From Haloterrigena gelatinilytica (GTDB taxonomy: Archaea > Halobacteriota > Halobacteria > Halobacteriales > Natrialbaceae), in assembly GCF_013342145.1 (NCBI RefSeq), contig NZ_JABUQZ010000001.1, positions 1,364,001 through 1,428,000 of the forward strand: a DNA stretch of 64,000 bases. Reading direction: 5' to 3'. The stretch's first letter is position 1. The number at the start of each line of letters is the position of its first letter. Below, one piece after another: positions 7,577-16,843 of the stretch. The notes below the pieces were generated by a model. That model searched no databases and was not told where the DNA came from. It saw nothing but the letters and a program-made list of their open reading frames with translations. A program made the position numbers and the translations under genes.

Positions 7577-8236
7577 TTACCGGGATTCGGCCGCCGCGGT
7601 CTCGCGTTCGGTCGTTCGAGACGGTTCTTCCCTGGCGACTAACTGACCCGTCTCGGTGACGGTTCCGACCCAGCCGCACTCGGGGCAGGCGAACAGCCCC
7701 TGACCGTCGATCAGCGAGGCGCCGCAGTCCGGACAGTCGTCGGTCCCCGAATCCGCGGCCGCCGTCTCTTCGGGTTCGCCGCCGAGCGGCGTGGGAAGCT
7801 CCCCGGTTCGGAGCGCGGCGATGGCCTCGTCGGTCGTGTACGTCTCGTCGGCGTCCTCGTCGGTGTGGGGGAACACGCCGACCAGTTCGTCGTCCGCGTA
7901 GAGTTCGAGACAGAGCATCGGCATGATCAGCACGTCGGTCGTCTCGCCGCTGATCTGGTTGGTCGCGGTGCGCTCCCGGAACGGCGGTCGGATGCTCACG
8001 CCTCGGCGGTCCGCCCACCCCTCGAAGCGCTCGACGCTCTCGAGGGCTTCCCGATAGGGCGTGTCGTCGGTCAGCGTGACCTCCTTGGGCCAACTGCGCA
8101 ACAGCAGGTCGTCGACAGCGCCCTCGGACTCACAGGCGCGGAGGGTCTCGACCTGCCTGTCGACCGGCTCGAGCAGCAGCGGCGCTCGAACGTGGCAGAC
8201 GGCGGTGATCTCGGTTTCGTGTGTCGCTGGCGTCAT
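7577..8236 (-). CDS. Haloarchaeal protein with C-terminal zinc ribbon, HTH-type annotation likely
   Basis: A 219-residue protein. The N-terminal part (ITAVCHVRAPLLLEPVDRQV and onward, residues about 8-125) resembles a haloarchaeal family often labelled as HTH domain-containing. The C-terminus holds a clear zinc ribbon, CPDCGASL...CPECGWVG, at about residues 168-190, after an acidic linker. A regulatory or nucleic-acid-associated role fits but is inferred. It converges on trmJ, and its upstream neighbour is the EamA gene on the same strand. Confidence 0.6.
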   Translation of the reverse strand: MTPATHETEITAVCHVRAPLLLEPVDRQVETLRACESEGAVDDLLLRSWPKEVTLTDDTPYREALESVERFEGWADRRGVSIRPPFRERTATNQISGETTDVLIMPMLCLELYADDELVGVFPHTDEDADETYTTDEAIAALRTGELPTPLGGEPEETAAADSGTDDCPDCGASLIDGQGLFACPECGWVGTVTETGQLVAREEPSRTTERETAAAESR

Positions 8237-8389
8237 TGGTTCGGTGTTCGTCCGACCAACGTGTGAACTGATAAAGATTACCGACGCCGCAGATATCCGA
8301 CACTAGCCATCCAGCGAGACTGTTCGTCTCTGTCGAAATTCGGCGATCGTCGGAATCGGACGACCACCCTCCGTCGCCGACGTACGTTC

Positions 8390-9343
8390 CTACTTCGAGG
8401 TCGCAGTCGAGCGCGTTTCGAGCGCCGACCGCAGCAGCGCCCGGAGCGCGCCGCGCTTGATGATGGCGAAGCCCGCGAGGATCGTCACCAACCCGAGGAG
8501 CATCACCGAATCGACGACGTAGCCGAGCGCGATCCAGCTGACGCCCATCGCGACGACCGGTTCCGCGTAGCTGACCAGACTGACCTGCGTCGCTCCGCTT
8601 CGATCGAGCAGTTCGAAGTAGAGCAGGAACGCGAACACGCCGGAGACGAGCGTCAGATAGCCGTAGGAGACCAGCGCCGACAGGGTCGGATCGATCGTCG
8701 CGACCGATTCGCCCCGGAGGGCCGCCCAGCCCAACAGCACCGCGCCGCCGACGAGCATCGACCAAGCCTGGAGCGTCTCGAGCGGGAGCTCCGAGTCGAT
8801 CGGTCGCACGAACACGCTGCCGAGGGCGAACGCGACGGCCGAGGCGAACACCAGCGCGGCCCCGACGGTGACGTCGTCGCCGAGCGATCCCGGGGACGGC
8901 TGGACTACGGCGATGACGCCGACCAGCCCGAGCACGAAGCCGACGACGCCGCCGAGCGAGAGCCGTTCCTCCGGAAGGACGAGGCCGGCGAACGCCGCCG
9001 TGAGGATCGGGGCCGTACTGACGAGCGTCGCCGCGACCGCGCCCGAGACGTGCAGTTCGCCGAGGTACAACAGCCCGTGATAGAGCGCGATGACGAAGAC
9101 GCCGGCGACGCTTACCGCCAGCCACTCCGCTCGGCTTCGCGGCCGCGTGCGATCGGTCACGACGGTCGCGTACCCGAAGACGATCGCGCCGGCGACCGCG
9201 TAGCGGAGCCCGGCGAACAGCAGCGGCGGCACGTGTTCGAGACCGACCTCGATCGCGACGAACGACGTTCCCCAGCACAGCGCTAGCATCGAAAAGAGCA
9301 CCGCTTCGCGGTACCCGCTCGGCACCGAATCGAACAGTTTCAT
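8390..9343 (-). CDS. EamA/DMT superfamily transporter
   Basis: A 317-residue membrane protein with ten predicted helices in two repeated EamA halves. The first half carries the signature stretch LALCWGTSFVAIEVGLEHV; the second half opens with FASAVAFALGSVFVRPI. Such proteins export metabolites, often amino acids or purines; the substrate is unknown. A TAAATATAG box at 9364-9372 is centred 25 bp before the ATG, so the mRNA is probably leaderless. It is divergent from an Lrp/AsnC regulator, a common pairing for amino-acid exporters. Confidence 0.88.
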   Translation of the reverse strand: MKLFDSVPSGYREAVLFSMLALCWGTSFVAIEVGLEHVPPLLFAGLRYAVAGAIVFGYATVVTDRTRPRSRAEWLAVSVAGVFVIALYHGLLYLGELHVSGAVAATLVSTAPILTAAFAGLVLPEERLSLGGVVGFVLGLVGVIAVVQPSPGSLGDDVTVGAALVFASAVAFALGSVFVRPIDSELPLETLQAWSMLVGGAVLLGWAALRGESVATIDPTLSALVSYGYLTLVSGVFAFLLYFELLDRSGATQVSLVSYAEPVVAMGVSWIALGYVVDSVMLLGLVTILAGFAIIKRGALRALLRSALETRSTATSK

Positions 9344-9424
9344 ATCCGCTTCGGAAATCGTCGCTATATTTAGGCTCTTCTACAAGCGAGCGGATTTTCC
9401 TGGATTGAAAACCACACATATGGA

Positions 9425-9495
9425 TGTCTTCCGAGTACCCATCCACGACTGGCACCAATGTTGTAGATAACTCCAATTACTTCGGTCGGAAGACA
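9425..9495. promoter_or_regulatory. Spaced perfect inverted repeat between EamA and Lrp genes
   Basis: TGTCTTCCGA (9425-9434) is perfectly inverted as TCGGAAGACA (9486-9495). Both arms lie in the 180-bp divergent promoter region. The spacing of arm centres, 61 bp, is close to six helical turns, which suits a multimeric Lrp-type regulator, but no binding evidence exists. Confidence 0.45.
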
Positions 9496-9523
9496 CATCC
9501 CGCTACCCGACCAACCCTCGTTC

Positions 9524-10012
9524 ATGGCCATCGACGAACGCGACGTGCGCCTGCTGAAGGCGATCGCCGAACTCGAGACGGGGAGCCCGGAACGGCTCCA
9601 CGAGGCGACCGGCATTCCGGTCTCGACGATCCACTACCGGCTCAACAACCTCCGAGAGGAGGGGATCATCGCGAACGATCGCTACGAGATCGACCTCGAG
9701 GAACTCGGACTCGGCGTCACCGTCTTGGTCGAAGTTCACGCCGACTATCAGGGGTCGTACGAGGAGTTCGCGGACCGACTGCTGACCGTCGAGGGGGTTA
9801 CGAACGTCTACTTCACGATGGGGGAGACCGACTTCATCGTCGTCGCTCGACTGAGCGGCAGCGAGATGGTCGAACGGTTGATCGCCGAGTTCGAGCAGCT
9901 CGAGGGCGTCGAGCGGACCGACTCGACGTTCGTCATCTCGGCGATCGAGGAACGGGACGCGCTCCAGAGCTACGAGTTGGAGACGCTGCTCGAGGAGCTA
10001 ACCGACGAGTGA
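9524..10012 (+). CDS. Lrp/AsnC family transcriptional regulator
   Basis: A 162-residue protein. The N-terminal helix-turn-helix covers about residues 5-50 (LLKAIAELETGSPERLHEAT, then STIHYRLNNLREEGII). The C-terminal RAM/ligand-binding domain follows from about residue 65 (VTVLVEVHADYQGSYEEFAD) with the glycine-containing EGVTNVYFTMGETDFIV. These proteins sense amino acids and act locally or globally. Position opposite the EamA exporter suggests that it controls that gene and itself. Confidence 0.9.
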   Translation: MAIDERDVRLLKAIAELETGSPERLHEATGIPVSTIHYRLNNLREEGIIANDRYEIDLEELGLGVTVLVEVHADYQGSYEEFADRLLTVEGVTNVYFTMGETDFIVVARLSGSEMVERLIAEFEQLEGVERTDSTFVISAIEERDALQSYELETLLEELTDE

Positions 10013-10055
10013 GAATCGACTGGACTCGAATTGAGACGGACTCGAGGCGTGGTTC

Positions 10056-11924
10056 CTACGCGCGCTTCTGGATCTCCTCGCGGAGCAGTTCGCTCACGAG
10101 GTCGCCGTCGGCCTTGCCGCGCAGGGCGCCCATGCACTCGCCCATGAGGCCCGAGAACGCCTGCATCCCTTCTTCTTCGACCTGTTCCTCGTTGCGCTCG
10201 ACGACCTCGGCGATGGCGTCGCGGACCTCTTCCTCGTCGGCGCCCCCGAGGCCGGCTTCTTCGGCCGCCTCTTCGGCGGTCCGGTCCGGATCTTCGGCCA
10301 GCGCGGTCAGCAGGTCCGGCACGCCCTCGTTGGGGAGGTCGCCGCTCTCGGCCATCGCGAAGACGCCCTCGAGGTGCTCCCGCTCGAGGTTCTCGACGGG
10401 GACGTCGTCCCGTCGGAGTTCGGTCAGCGTCGACTCGAGGGTCGACGCCGCGAGCGTCGGATCGACACCGTCGGCGACGACGTCCTCGAACAGCGGCATG
10501 TACTCGCCGTAGGCGACCTGCTCGGCCAGCCCCTCGCCGAGGCCGTACTCGTCCCGGTAGCGCTCGACCTTCTCGGTGAGCAGTTCGGGCTCGGGAACCT
10601 CGCTCGGATCGGGTTCGACCGGCGGCACGTCCGTCTCGGGGTACATCCGCGCCGCACCCGGGAGCGGACGGAGGTAGCGGGTCGTCCCGTCGTCGTTCGC
10701 GTCGCGTGTCTCCTCGGGGACGCCCTCGAGGGCGGTCGCGGCGCGCTCGGCGGCGGCGTCGATGGCCGCCTCGGCGACGTCGGTGTCGGCGGCGACGATG
10801 GCGACGGCGTCCTCGGACCCGGCGCCGACGGCCTCGCGCAGGTCGTCGACCTCGCCTTCCGTCACGCCGTAGGCCGGCAGTTCGTCCGTGTGGAAGATCC
10901 CGCCGGTGCCGTGGCGCTTGGCGTGATCGGAGAGTTCGGTCCCCAGACGACGGTCGGGGGCGATCTCGCGGCCGACGATTCCGTCGAAGCCGTAGAGCGG
11001 CACCGCCATCACGGACCCGCCGGAGTTCAGCGCGCCCGCGATCACGCCGCTTTCCGTCTCCGCGAAGACGTCCGTCACGTCCTGTACCTCGCCCACGGAG
11101 GCCTCGCGCTCTGCTAACTCCGCGGCGATGTCGACGAGTTCGGCCTGCCGGCCGACCTCGTTGCGGACGATGTCGTCGATGTCGTCGAGACTCTGGACGC
11201 CCTTGATCTCGACGCGGGCGCCCTCCTCGATGGAGACGTTGACGTCCTGGCGGATCGTCCCGAGCCCGCGCTTGACCTTCCCCGTCGAGCGCAGGAGCAT
11301 CCCGATCCGCTCGGCGGCCTCGAGGGCCTGCTCAGGCGTCGAGATGTCCGGGCTGGTGCCGATCTCGACCAGCGGAATCCCGAGCCGGTCGAGGCTGTAG
11401 CGCACGCCCGAATCGGTCTCTTCGACGCGCTGGGCGCTCTCCTCTTCGAGCAGCATGTCCTCGATTCCAACGGCACCCTCGCTGGTCTCGATCTCGCCCT
11501 CGGTGGCGATCAGCGTCGAGCGCTGGAACCCCGTCGTGTTCGAGCCGTCGACGACGATCTTGCGCATCACGTGGGCCTGATCGACCGGTTTCATATCCAT
11601 GAGCTGGGCGATCTCGAGGGCCGTCTCGAGGGCCTCCGCGTCCAACTCGTGGGGCGGTTCGTCGTCCTCCTCGACGAGACAGGTCGTGTCGTACGCGAGG
11701 TACTCGAACTCGCGGTCGACCTTGCTCTCCTCCAAGGCGGCCTGGTCGATCTCGCCCAGTTCGCTCCGCGTCGGGTGGAGGTAGCGCGTGAAGCTGCGCG
11801 TCGACTCCTCCGGTTCGCGGAGCTCGGTCGGACACTGGCAGAACAGCTTCGTCGCCGTGTCGAGTTGCTGGTGGATCTCCAGCCCGGCGACGAGTCCGAG
11901 CTCGTCGTAATCGTACTCGCTCAT
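10056..11924 (-). CDS. gatE: Glutamyl-tRNA(Gln) amidotransferase subunit E
   Basis: A 622-residue subunit of the archaeal GatDE enzyme that converts Glu-tRNA(Gln) to Gln-tRNA(Gln). The GatB-type signature GLEIHQQLDTATKLFCQCP is at the N-terminus and includes the Cys positions of the zinc site. The archaeal-specific AspRS-like insertion follows in the middle, and the tail domain with HLEGVFAMAESGDLPNEGV lies at the end. The ATG at 11924 is chosen because it yields the canonical MSEYDYDELGLVAG start; the upstream extension is arginine-rich shadow sequence. gatD is not in the window. Confidence 0.95.
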   Translation of the reverse strand: MSEYDYDELGLVAGLEIHQQLDTATKLFCQCPTELREPEESTRSFTRYLHPTRSELGEIDQAALEESKVDREFEYLAYDTTCLVEEDDEPPHELDAEALETALEIAQLMDMKPVDQAHVMRKIVVDGSNTTGFQRSTLIATEGEIETSEGAVGIEDMLLEEESAQRVEETDSGVRYSLDRLGIPLVEIGTSPDISTPEQALEAAERIGMLLRSTGKVKRGLGTIRQDVNVSIEEGARVEIKGVQSLDDIDDIVRNEVGRQAELVDIAAELAEREASVGEVQDVTDVFAETESGVIAGALNSGGSVMAVPLYGFDGIVGREIAPDRRLGTELSDHAKRHGTGGIFHTDELPAYGVTEGEVDDLREAVGAGSEDAVAIVAADTDVAEAAIDAAAERAATALEGVPEETRDANDDGTTRYLRPLPGAARMYPETDVPPVEPDPSEVPEPELLTEKVERYRDEYGLGEGLAEQVAYGEYMPLFEDVVADGVDPTLAASTLESTLTELRRDDVPVENLEREHLEGVFAMAESGDLPNEGVPDLLTALAEDPDRTAEEAAEEAGLGGADEEEVRDAIAEVVERNEEQVEEEGMQAFSGLMGECMGALRGKADGDLVSELLREEIQKRA

Positions 11925-12096
11925 TGGCGGCCACTCGGAGGCGGAGGGGTAAAAAACCGTCCAGTTACGGCCGGACCGACGGCGGCCCCGTTCCGCCGGG
12001 ATTCGGTTTCGCGGCGTCGGTCGCGTGTTCGTTCTCCCGGGAGGCTCGCGCGTGCCGATCGACTTAATAGCGCGTTTCGACGTATGCTTCCGTACG

Positions 12097-12909
12097 ATGG
12101 GGAAACGGGACCGATTCAACGGGGACGCGGAGGTACTGTATCATCGCGCGGTGAGAACGCCGTTGCCGAACCTCAAGGCCGAGCGGGTATTCCACGAGAA
12201 CATGATGACCGTCGCGGCGGCCCGCGAGCGGAAGGCGGACCTGCTCGCCGATCCCGACGTCCCGCTCCTGGACGCCTATGAGGCGGAACTCGAGCGCGTC
12301 GCTGAGAGTTTCGAGCGGCGGCTTCGCCGGATCGTCGGCGACGACTACCGAGCGGTCGCCAGGGCGTACCACCGCGGCGAGCGCGACGATCGACTCGGGG
12401 CGATCGCCGCCTATTACGTCGAGGGGCTGTGGCGCATCCAACAGCGGACGACCGTGACGGACATGTTGTTCTCGCCGCTCATCCTTCGCTACCCCGATAG
12501 CTTCACGACGAATATCCGATTCGCCGGCAGCTACACCACGCCGAAATCGATCCGCTACGAGTCGCCGGAGCACTCGTCGGAAGCGTTGACCGACGATCAC
12601 GCGGAGACCTACTACAGGGAGAGCGTCTACACGCAACAGTGCGCGGCGGAGTACCTCAGGGAAACGGCGGCGCTCATCCGCGAAGCGTTTCCCAACCCCG
12701 ACGAAACGGGCTTCGAGGAGCGCAAGTACGGCGGTATCGTCTCCGCGGGCGGTCGGCGCGGATCGGAATTCTCCGCGATGCTCGAGCGCGTCGAGCCCGA
12801 TCCCGATCGCTTCTCGGAACCGATCGACGAGCCGACGCTCGTCGAAGCGGGGCCGGAAGCGAGACGGACGGAACGAGCGCTCCGCCTCGAGGGGGAGATC
12901 GTCGGCTGA
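12097..12909 (+). CDS. Conserved protein of unknown function
   Basis: A 270-residue soluble protein without signal peptide or membrane helix. The start is set by a TTAATAG element at 12064-12070, about 30 bp before the ATG, giving an almost leaderless mRNA. Composition is helical and charged (LEAELERVAESFERRLRRIV type), with a central aromatic-rich part around YYVEGLWRIQQRTTVTDMLF. I do not recognise the family and see no catalytic motif. It is divergent from gatE, with 172 bp between starts. Confidence 0.65.
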   Translation: MGKRDRFNGDAEVLYHRAVRTPLPNLKAERVFHENMMTVAAARERKADLLADPDVPLLDAYEAELERVAESFERRLRRIVGDDYRAVARAYHRGERDDRLGAIAAYYVEGLWRIQQRTTVTDMLFSPLILRYPDSFTTNIRFAGSYTTPKSIRYESPEHSSEALTDDHAETYYRESVYTQQCAAEYLRETAALIREAFPNPDETGFEERKYGGIVSAGGRRGSEFSAMLERVEPDPDRFSEPIDEPTLVEAGPEARRTERALRLEGEIVG

Positions 12910-12972
12910 CCGCCGCGGTGCAGTCGCACGAGCAAGCCCAACGGCTACGCCCCGCTGTCCGCTCACTCGAGT

Positions 12973-13119
12973 ATGGTCAGACTCTCCACGATCGTGATCC
13001 TGCTCGCGATCGTCCTCGGTATCGGTCTCATCCCGATCCCCGTCATCCCCGGCGTCGGCATCGTCGTCGGGATCTCGGGGATCGTGATCGGAATCATCCT
13101 CCGCGTCCTCGGACACTGA
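12973..13119 (+). CDS. 48-residue hydrophobic membrane microprotein
   Basis: ATG at 12973 to TGA at 13119, 48 codons with strong haloarchaeal third-position GC. The product is almost entirely Ile/Val/Leu/Gly/Pro: two hydrophobic spans (STIVILLAIVLGIGLI and VGIVVGISGIVIGIILRVL) joined by a Pro-Ile-Pro-Val-Ile-Pro-Gly turn, ending in RVLGH. It fits a two-helix hairpin in the membrane. It lies 63 bp after the preceding unknown gene and could be cotranscribed with it. Function unknown. Confidence 0.55.
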   Translation: MVRLSTIVILLAIVLGIGLIPIPVIPGVGIVVGISGIVIGIILRVLGH

Positions 13120-13218
13120 GCGCAGTCGCTCGAGGATCCTGCTGAAACGTTCGCACTCGACACTCGAGGGTGATCACGCCGAACGAGCGGAGACCAGACC
13201 GCGACTCCGCTCGTTCGA

Positions 13219-13770
13219 TCACTCGCTTGAGTTCTCGTCCGCCGACTCGTTGCCCTCCGTTCCGTGTTCGTGTCCCTCGTGTTCGTGGGGCGCCAAGTCG
13301 AATCCCTGGCCCAGTTCGACGTCGCCGCGCATCGCCTCGGGATGGTACTCGCAGTAGTACTCCGCGGCGTCCTCGCTCGCTTCGAACGTCATCGACACCG
13401 CCTCGCCCGCTTCCTCCGAGGAATCGGACTCCTCGAGTTCCTCGCCGTCCTCGGTCTCGATGATCAGTTCGTGTTCGGCGCCGTCGACGTTGATCCAAAC
13501 CAATTCGTACTCCGTCCCCGCCGCGAGGTCCAGCGTCGGGTTCTCCTCGCCTTCGATCTCCTCGGGCGCGATGCCGTACCAGTACTCGCTCCGGCCGGCG
13601 AGGATGATCGGTCTCCGGTCGGCGTCGTCACCCGTGCCCTCGTGAGCGTCCCCGTCGCTCTCGTTACTCTCGTTCTCTTGGGCGGTCGCCGCAGTCGCCA
13701 GTCCGCTCGCGGCGGCCGTCGCACCGATGAGCCGCAGCGCCGTCCGTCGGGTCGGATCGTAATCGCTCAT
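13219..13770 (-). CDS. Exported cupredoxin-like (halocyanin/plastocyanin fold) protein
   Basis: A 183-residue protein with a Tat signal (TRRTALRLIGATAAASGLAT, residues about 7-26) followed by an acidic linker. The mature domain has the cupredoxin pattern: an early His-containing strand (DGAEHELII) and a late type-1 copper loop (EYYCEYHPEAMRGDV: Cys, His, Met). It would carry electrons or bind copper outside the membrane. The C-terminus is His/Glu-rich (HEHEGHEHG), possibly metal-binding. There is no lipobox cysteine, so it is probably secreted or loosely held. Confidence 0.82.
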   Translation of the reverse strand: MSDYDPTRRTALRLIGATAAASGLATAATAQENESNESDGDAHEGTGDDADRRPIILAGRSEYWYGIAPEEIEGEENPTLDLAAGTEYELVWINVDGAEHELIIETEDGEELEESDSSEEAGEAVSMTFEASEDAAEYYCEYHPEAMRGDVELGQGFDLAPHEHEGHEHGTEGNESADENSSE

Positions 13771-14224
13771 GTGGTTGCGAGATCCCGCGGCCGGAGAAAA
13801 AGCCACGCACCCGTCTCTCGAGAAACGACGTTCTGCGTCCGGTTAGAGCGCGGTTTGCGCGCGAAACTGTGCTAAACTATCTCTAGCTCGGAGAAACGGC
13901 CGCGATTTCCGCTCGAGCGCGTGCGCGTTTCAAGCCTCGAGGGCACCCTCGGCCGACTGCGGGATCGTTCGGCGTCTCCCCGTGATCGCCTTCGGGCCGA
14001 CTGCGAGTTACCGATCGCTCGGTCTTCCGTCCGAAACTAATGTCAACACCAAATCAAATAATGGACGATATTGGCGAGAGTATCGAACGGTTCGGCTTCA
14101 CACCGAACTCTAGTCAAGTGAATTAGGTAGTAGGGAGGGCCGTCCCACTAAATACGTTCCCGAGTCTGAATATCTTCTAATTGAGGCCCAAAAGCAATAT
14201 ATAAGGGTGAAATTTGCCCGGACA
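13771..14224. other. 454-bp intergenic region
   Basis: No gene of normal haloarchaeal composition is seen. A 21-codon open frame starts at 14061 but has no other support. The right end holds the TATATAA promoter (14198-14204) of the acyltransferase gene. GC falls from left to right, matching the lower-GC start of that gene. Confidence 0.6.
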
Positions 14225-15340
14225 ATGTCCGATCGCATCTACAGCATAGATGCAATGCGCATCATTGCGATGGCGTTTATTATCACAATACACACAGACC
14301 CGTTCAGAGGGATCGGTGCGCACGGCAATATCCTCAACTTCGTTATAGATTCGTCGGCGCGGTTCGCGGTGCCGTTCTTTTTCGTAACGTCCGGATACTT
14401 GTTCGCCCGCAAGATCGCTCGCCGCGATCCGGTCGAGTATTTCGCCGAGCGAGCGGCGACGATTTCGTCGATCTACGCGTTCGGACTGTTGCTCTCTGCG
14501 CCGGTGTTCCTCGCGGGGTGGGTCGTCCGCGCCGGTCTCGAGAACCGAGACATCGCGAGCACCGTCGTGCTCAAACTGACCGAGTTCGTCTCGCCGCTCG
14601 CGCTCCTGTACTACGGCAATTCGGTGAGCGAGATCCTCTGGTTCCTTCCGGCGCTGCTCTTCTCGCTCGCGATCATCTGTTCGTTCGTCGTCTTCGGCGC
14701 CACGAAATACCTGGTTCCGATTTCGCTCGGCCTCCACGTCGTCGGCCTCCTCGGATCGAGCTACACGATGTTCGTGGACGTTCCGTTCGAAGTCAGAGAC
14801 GCGCTGTTCTTCGGATTCTTTTACACCAGCCTGGGGTACGCGCTCCACTCGAGCGAGTGGCGACCGAGTGCCGATCGAAGCGCGCTCTTTCTCGGCGCGA
14901 CCGTCCTCTTCGGCGCGCTCCACCTGGGCGAACGATACGTTCTGGGATACGTCGTGACGGACGAGACGTTGGGTCACGGCGTCTACACGTCGAGTTACAC
15001 GATCGCGACGGCGCTGGTCACGCTCTCGCTGTTCCTGTTTCTCCTGTCGCGTCCGACGCTCGGCGCGCGGACGCCGCTCCCCGCGTGGGGGAAGTACGCC
15101 GTCGGCGTTTACGTCGCACATCCCGCCGTTCTGTTCGCGCTCGAGACCGCGGCCGAGGTGCTCGAGGGACTGGGGTACGAGGTTCAAACCACGCTCCTGT
15201 GGCACTTCGCGTTGACGCCGGCGACCTTCTTCGGAGCCTTGCTCGTCTACGTCACAGCACACCGCGTCGGCGCGATCGAGATCGGCGGCTCCCACCTCCC
15301 GAGCGTCCGATCGATCGGGAAGTACGTGCAGCGCCAGTAG
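14225..15340 (+). CDS. Acyltransferase 3 family membrane protein
   Basis: A 371-residue protein with about ten membrane helices. It opens with the family hallmark of an early Arg in the first helix and a following His (SIDAMRIIAMAFIITIHTDP). FFFVTSGYLFARKI matches the second conserved segment, and WGKYAVGVYVAHP the C-terminal one. Acyltransferase-3 proteins move acyl groups, often acetyl, onto extracellular sugars or lipids. A GTG at 14207 lies inside the expected leader; the TATATAA centre is 24 bp before the ATG at 14225, so that ATG is used and the mRNA is leaderless. No glycan genes are adjacent. Confidence 0.85.
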   Translation: MSDRIYSIDAMRIIAMAFIITIHTDPFRGIGAHGNILNFVIDSSARFAVPFFFVTSGYLFARKIARRDPVEYFAERAATISSIYAFGLLLSAPVFLAGWVVRAGLENRDIASTVVLKLTEFVSPLALLYYGNSVSEILWFLPALLFSLAIICSFVVFGATKYLVPISLGLHVVGLLGSSYTMFVDVPFEVRDALFFGFFYTSLGYALHSSEWRPSADRSALFLGATVLFGALHLGERYVLGYVVTDETLGHGVYTSSYTIATALVTLSLFLFLLSRPTLGARTPLPAWGKYAVGVYVAHPAVLFALETAAEVLEGLGYEVQTTLLWHFALTPATFFGALLVYVTAHRVGAIEIGGSHLPSVRSIGKYVQRQ

Positions 15341-15376
15341 GCGTCGACGTCGTCGCGGTCGGCCTCACCGGCCGGT

Positions 15377-16843
15377 TCAGTCGTTCGAGGACTCGGCCGA
15401 CACGCCCGCACTCGAGTCGCCGTCCGACGAACTCGAGTCGGTCTCCGACGAGTCGAAATCGACGACCGAGCGCGCCGATTCCGATCCGCTTTCGAGCGCG
15501 CTCCGGATCGCCTCGAGGATCGTCTCCGGGGTCGCCACGAGCCCCCGCTTCCGTTCCGGAGACGCAGTCGGTCCCGCTCGAGACGAATCGTCTTCCGCCC
15601 GCGTCGCGATGACGACCGCGTCGGCCGCCGCCTCGACCGACTCGAGGAGCCGCCGCGTCCCCGCGCCGTCGGATTCGAACACGCTCTCGGTCACGACCGT
15701 CGCGTCGGCGTTCCGAACGCGATCCTCGAACGCCGTCAGATCGGCCGGCGAGAGCGACTCGAACGGCGCCACCTCGAGGCGATCGATCTCGAGCGAGCGA
15801 GCGGTTTCGGCCGCCGTATCGCCGCTCGTGACGGGGCCGACGGAAACGTCGAACTCCGCTCCCGCCGTCGCGAGTCGGGCGACGACGCCCGCGGCGGCCT
15901 GTCCGGTCCCGAGGACGTGGACGCGAACGCGACGGTCGGGTCCGTCCTCGCTGCGGACCTCGACTCCGGCGTCGTTCGGGAACGCCGTCACCGTCTCCGT
16001 CCCCGTGATCGGATTCCGCGTCACTGCTGCGGTCGCGTCGAAGACGTCCGAAAGCGACTCGCCGGTGAGGACGTCCGCCGGCAGTCCGTTCCGATAGACC
16101 TCGCCGTCGGCGAGCATCACCAGCCGGTCGCAGTAGCGCGCGGCCAGCTCGAGGTCGTGGATCGCCGCGCAGACGGTCCGGCCCTCCGCGACCAGCTCGC
16201 GGACCAACTCGAGGGTCTCGAGCTGGTGGTTGACGTCGAGGCTCGCCGTCGGTTCGTCGAGCAGCATGACCGGCGTCGCCTGCGCGATGGCCCGCGCGAG
16301 CACGACCCGCTGGCGCTGGCCCCCGCTGACCTCGTCGATCGGTCGGTCCGCCAACTCGGCGGTGCGGGTGCGCTCGAGGGCCCGTTCGACTACCGCGCGA
16401 TCCTCGGGCGTCGGTCCCGAGAACCGCGAGCGGTGGGGGTGTCGCCCCATCTCGACGACGTCGCGAACGGGGAAGGAAAACGACAGCGTCGTGTCCTGCG
16501 GGACGACCGAGACCAACTGACTCGAGCGCTTCGAGGGGACGTCGTGGACGTCGACGCCGTCGACGGTGACCGTTCCCGAATCCGGCTCGAGCGCGCCGCT
16601 GAGTAGCCGCAGGAGGGTCGTCTTCCCGGCGCCGTTGGGACCGACGAAGCCGACGAACTCGCCGGGATCGACGGTCAGCGAGACGTCCTCGAGCACCGTG
16701 AGGTCGCCGAAGGAACGCGAGACGCCGTCGACGGCGATCGACGCCGACTCGACGGACGATTCGGGTTCGGGATCGGGATCGGGATCGACGGGTGGGTCCC
16801 GATTGGTGCCGTCGCCGCGCTCGCCGTTTTCGAAGCCCCTCAC
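15377..16843 (-). CDS. btuD: Cobalamin/iron-type ABC transporter ATPase with C-terminal extension
   Basis: A 488-residue protein. The ATPase domain (about residues 30-260) has Walker [10 protein letters not shown], signature [17 protein letters not shown] and Walker [13 protein letters not shown], as in BtuD/FhuC/FecE importers. The extra C-terminal domain of about 200 residues starts at [20 protein letters not shown], has a Rossmann-like look and ends in a Ser/Asp-rich tail. The GTG start at 16843 overlaps the btuC stop by 4 bp, so translation is coupled. The N-terminal linker is a [10 protein letters not shown] repeat. Cobalamin is the usual substrate in haloarchaea with this layout; iron siderophores are the alternative. 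Confidence 0.88.
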   Translation of the reverse strand: MRGFENGERGDGTNRDPPVDPDPDPEPESSVESASIAVDGVSRSFGDLTVLEDVSLTVDPGEFVGFVGPNGAGKTTLLRLLSGALEPDSGTVTVDGVDVHDVPSKRSSQLVSVVPQDTTLSFSFPVRDVVEMGRHPHRSRFSGPTPEDRAVVERALERTRTAELADRPIDEVSGGQRQRVVLARAIAQATPVMLLDEPTASLDVNHQLETLELVRELVAEGRTVCAAIHDLELAARYCDRLVMLADGEVYRNGLPADVLTGESLSDVFDATAAVTRNPITGTETVTAFPNDAGVEVRSEDGPDRRVRVHVLGTGQAAAGVVARLATAGAEFDVSVGPVTSGDTAAETARSLEIDRLEVAPFESLSPADLTAFEDRVRNADATVVTESVFESDGAGTRRLLESVEAAADAVVIATRAEDDSSRAGPTASPERKRGLVATPETILEAIRSALESGSESARSVVDFDSSETDSSSSDGDSSAGVSAESSND

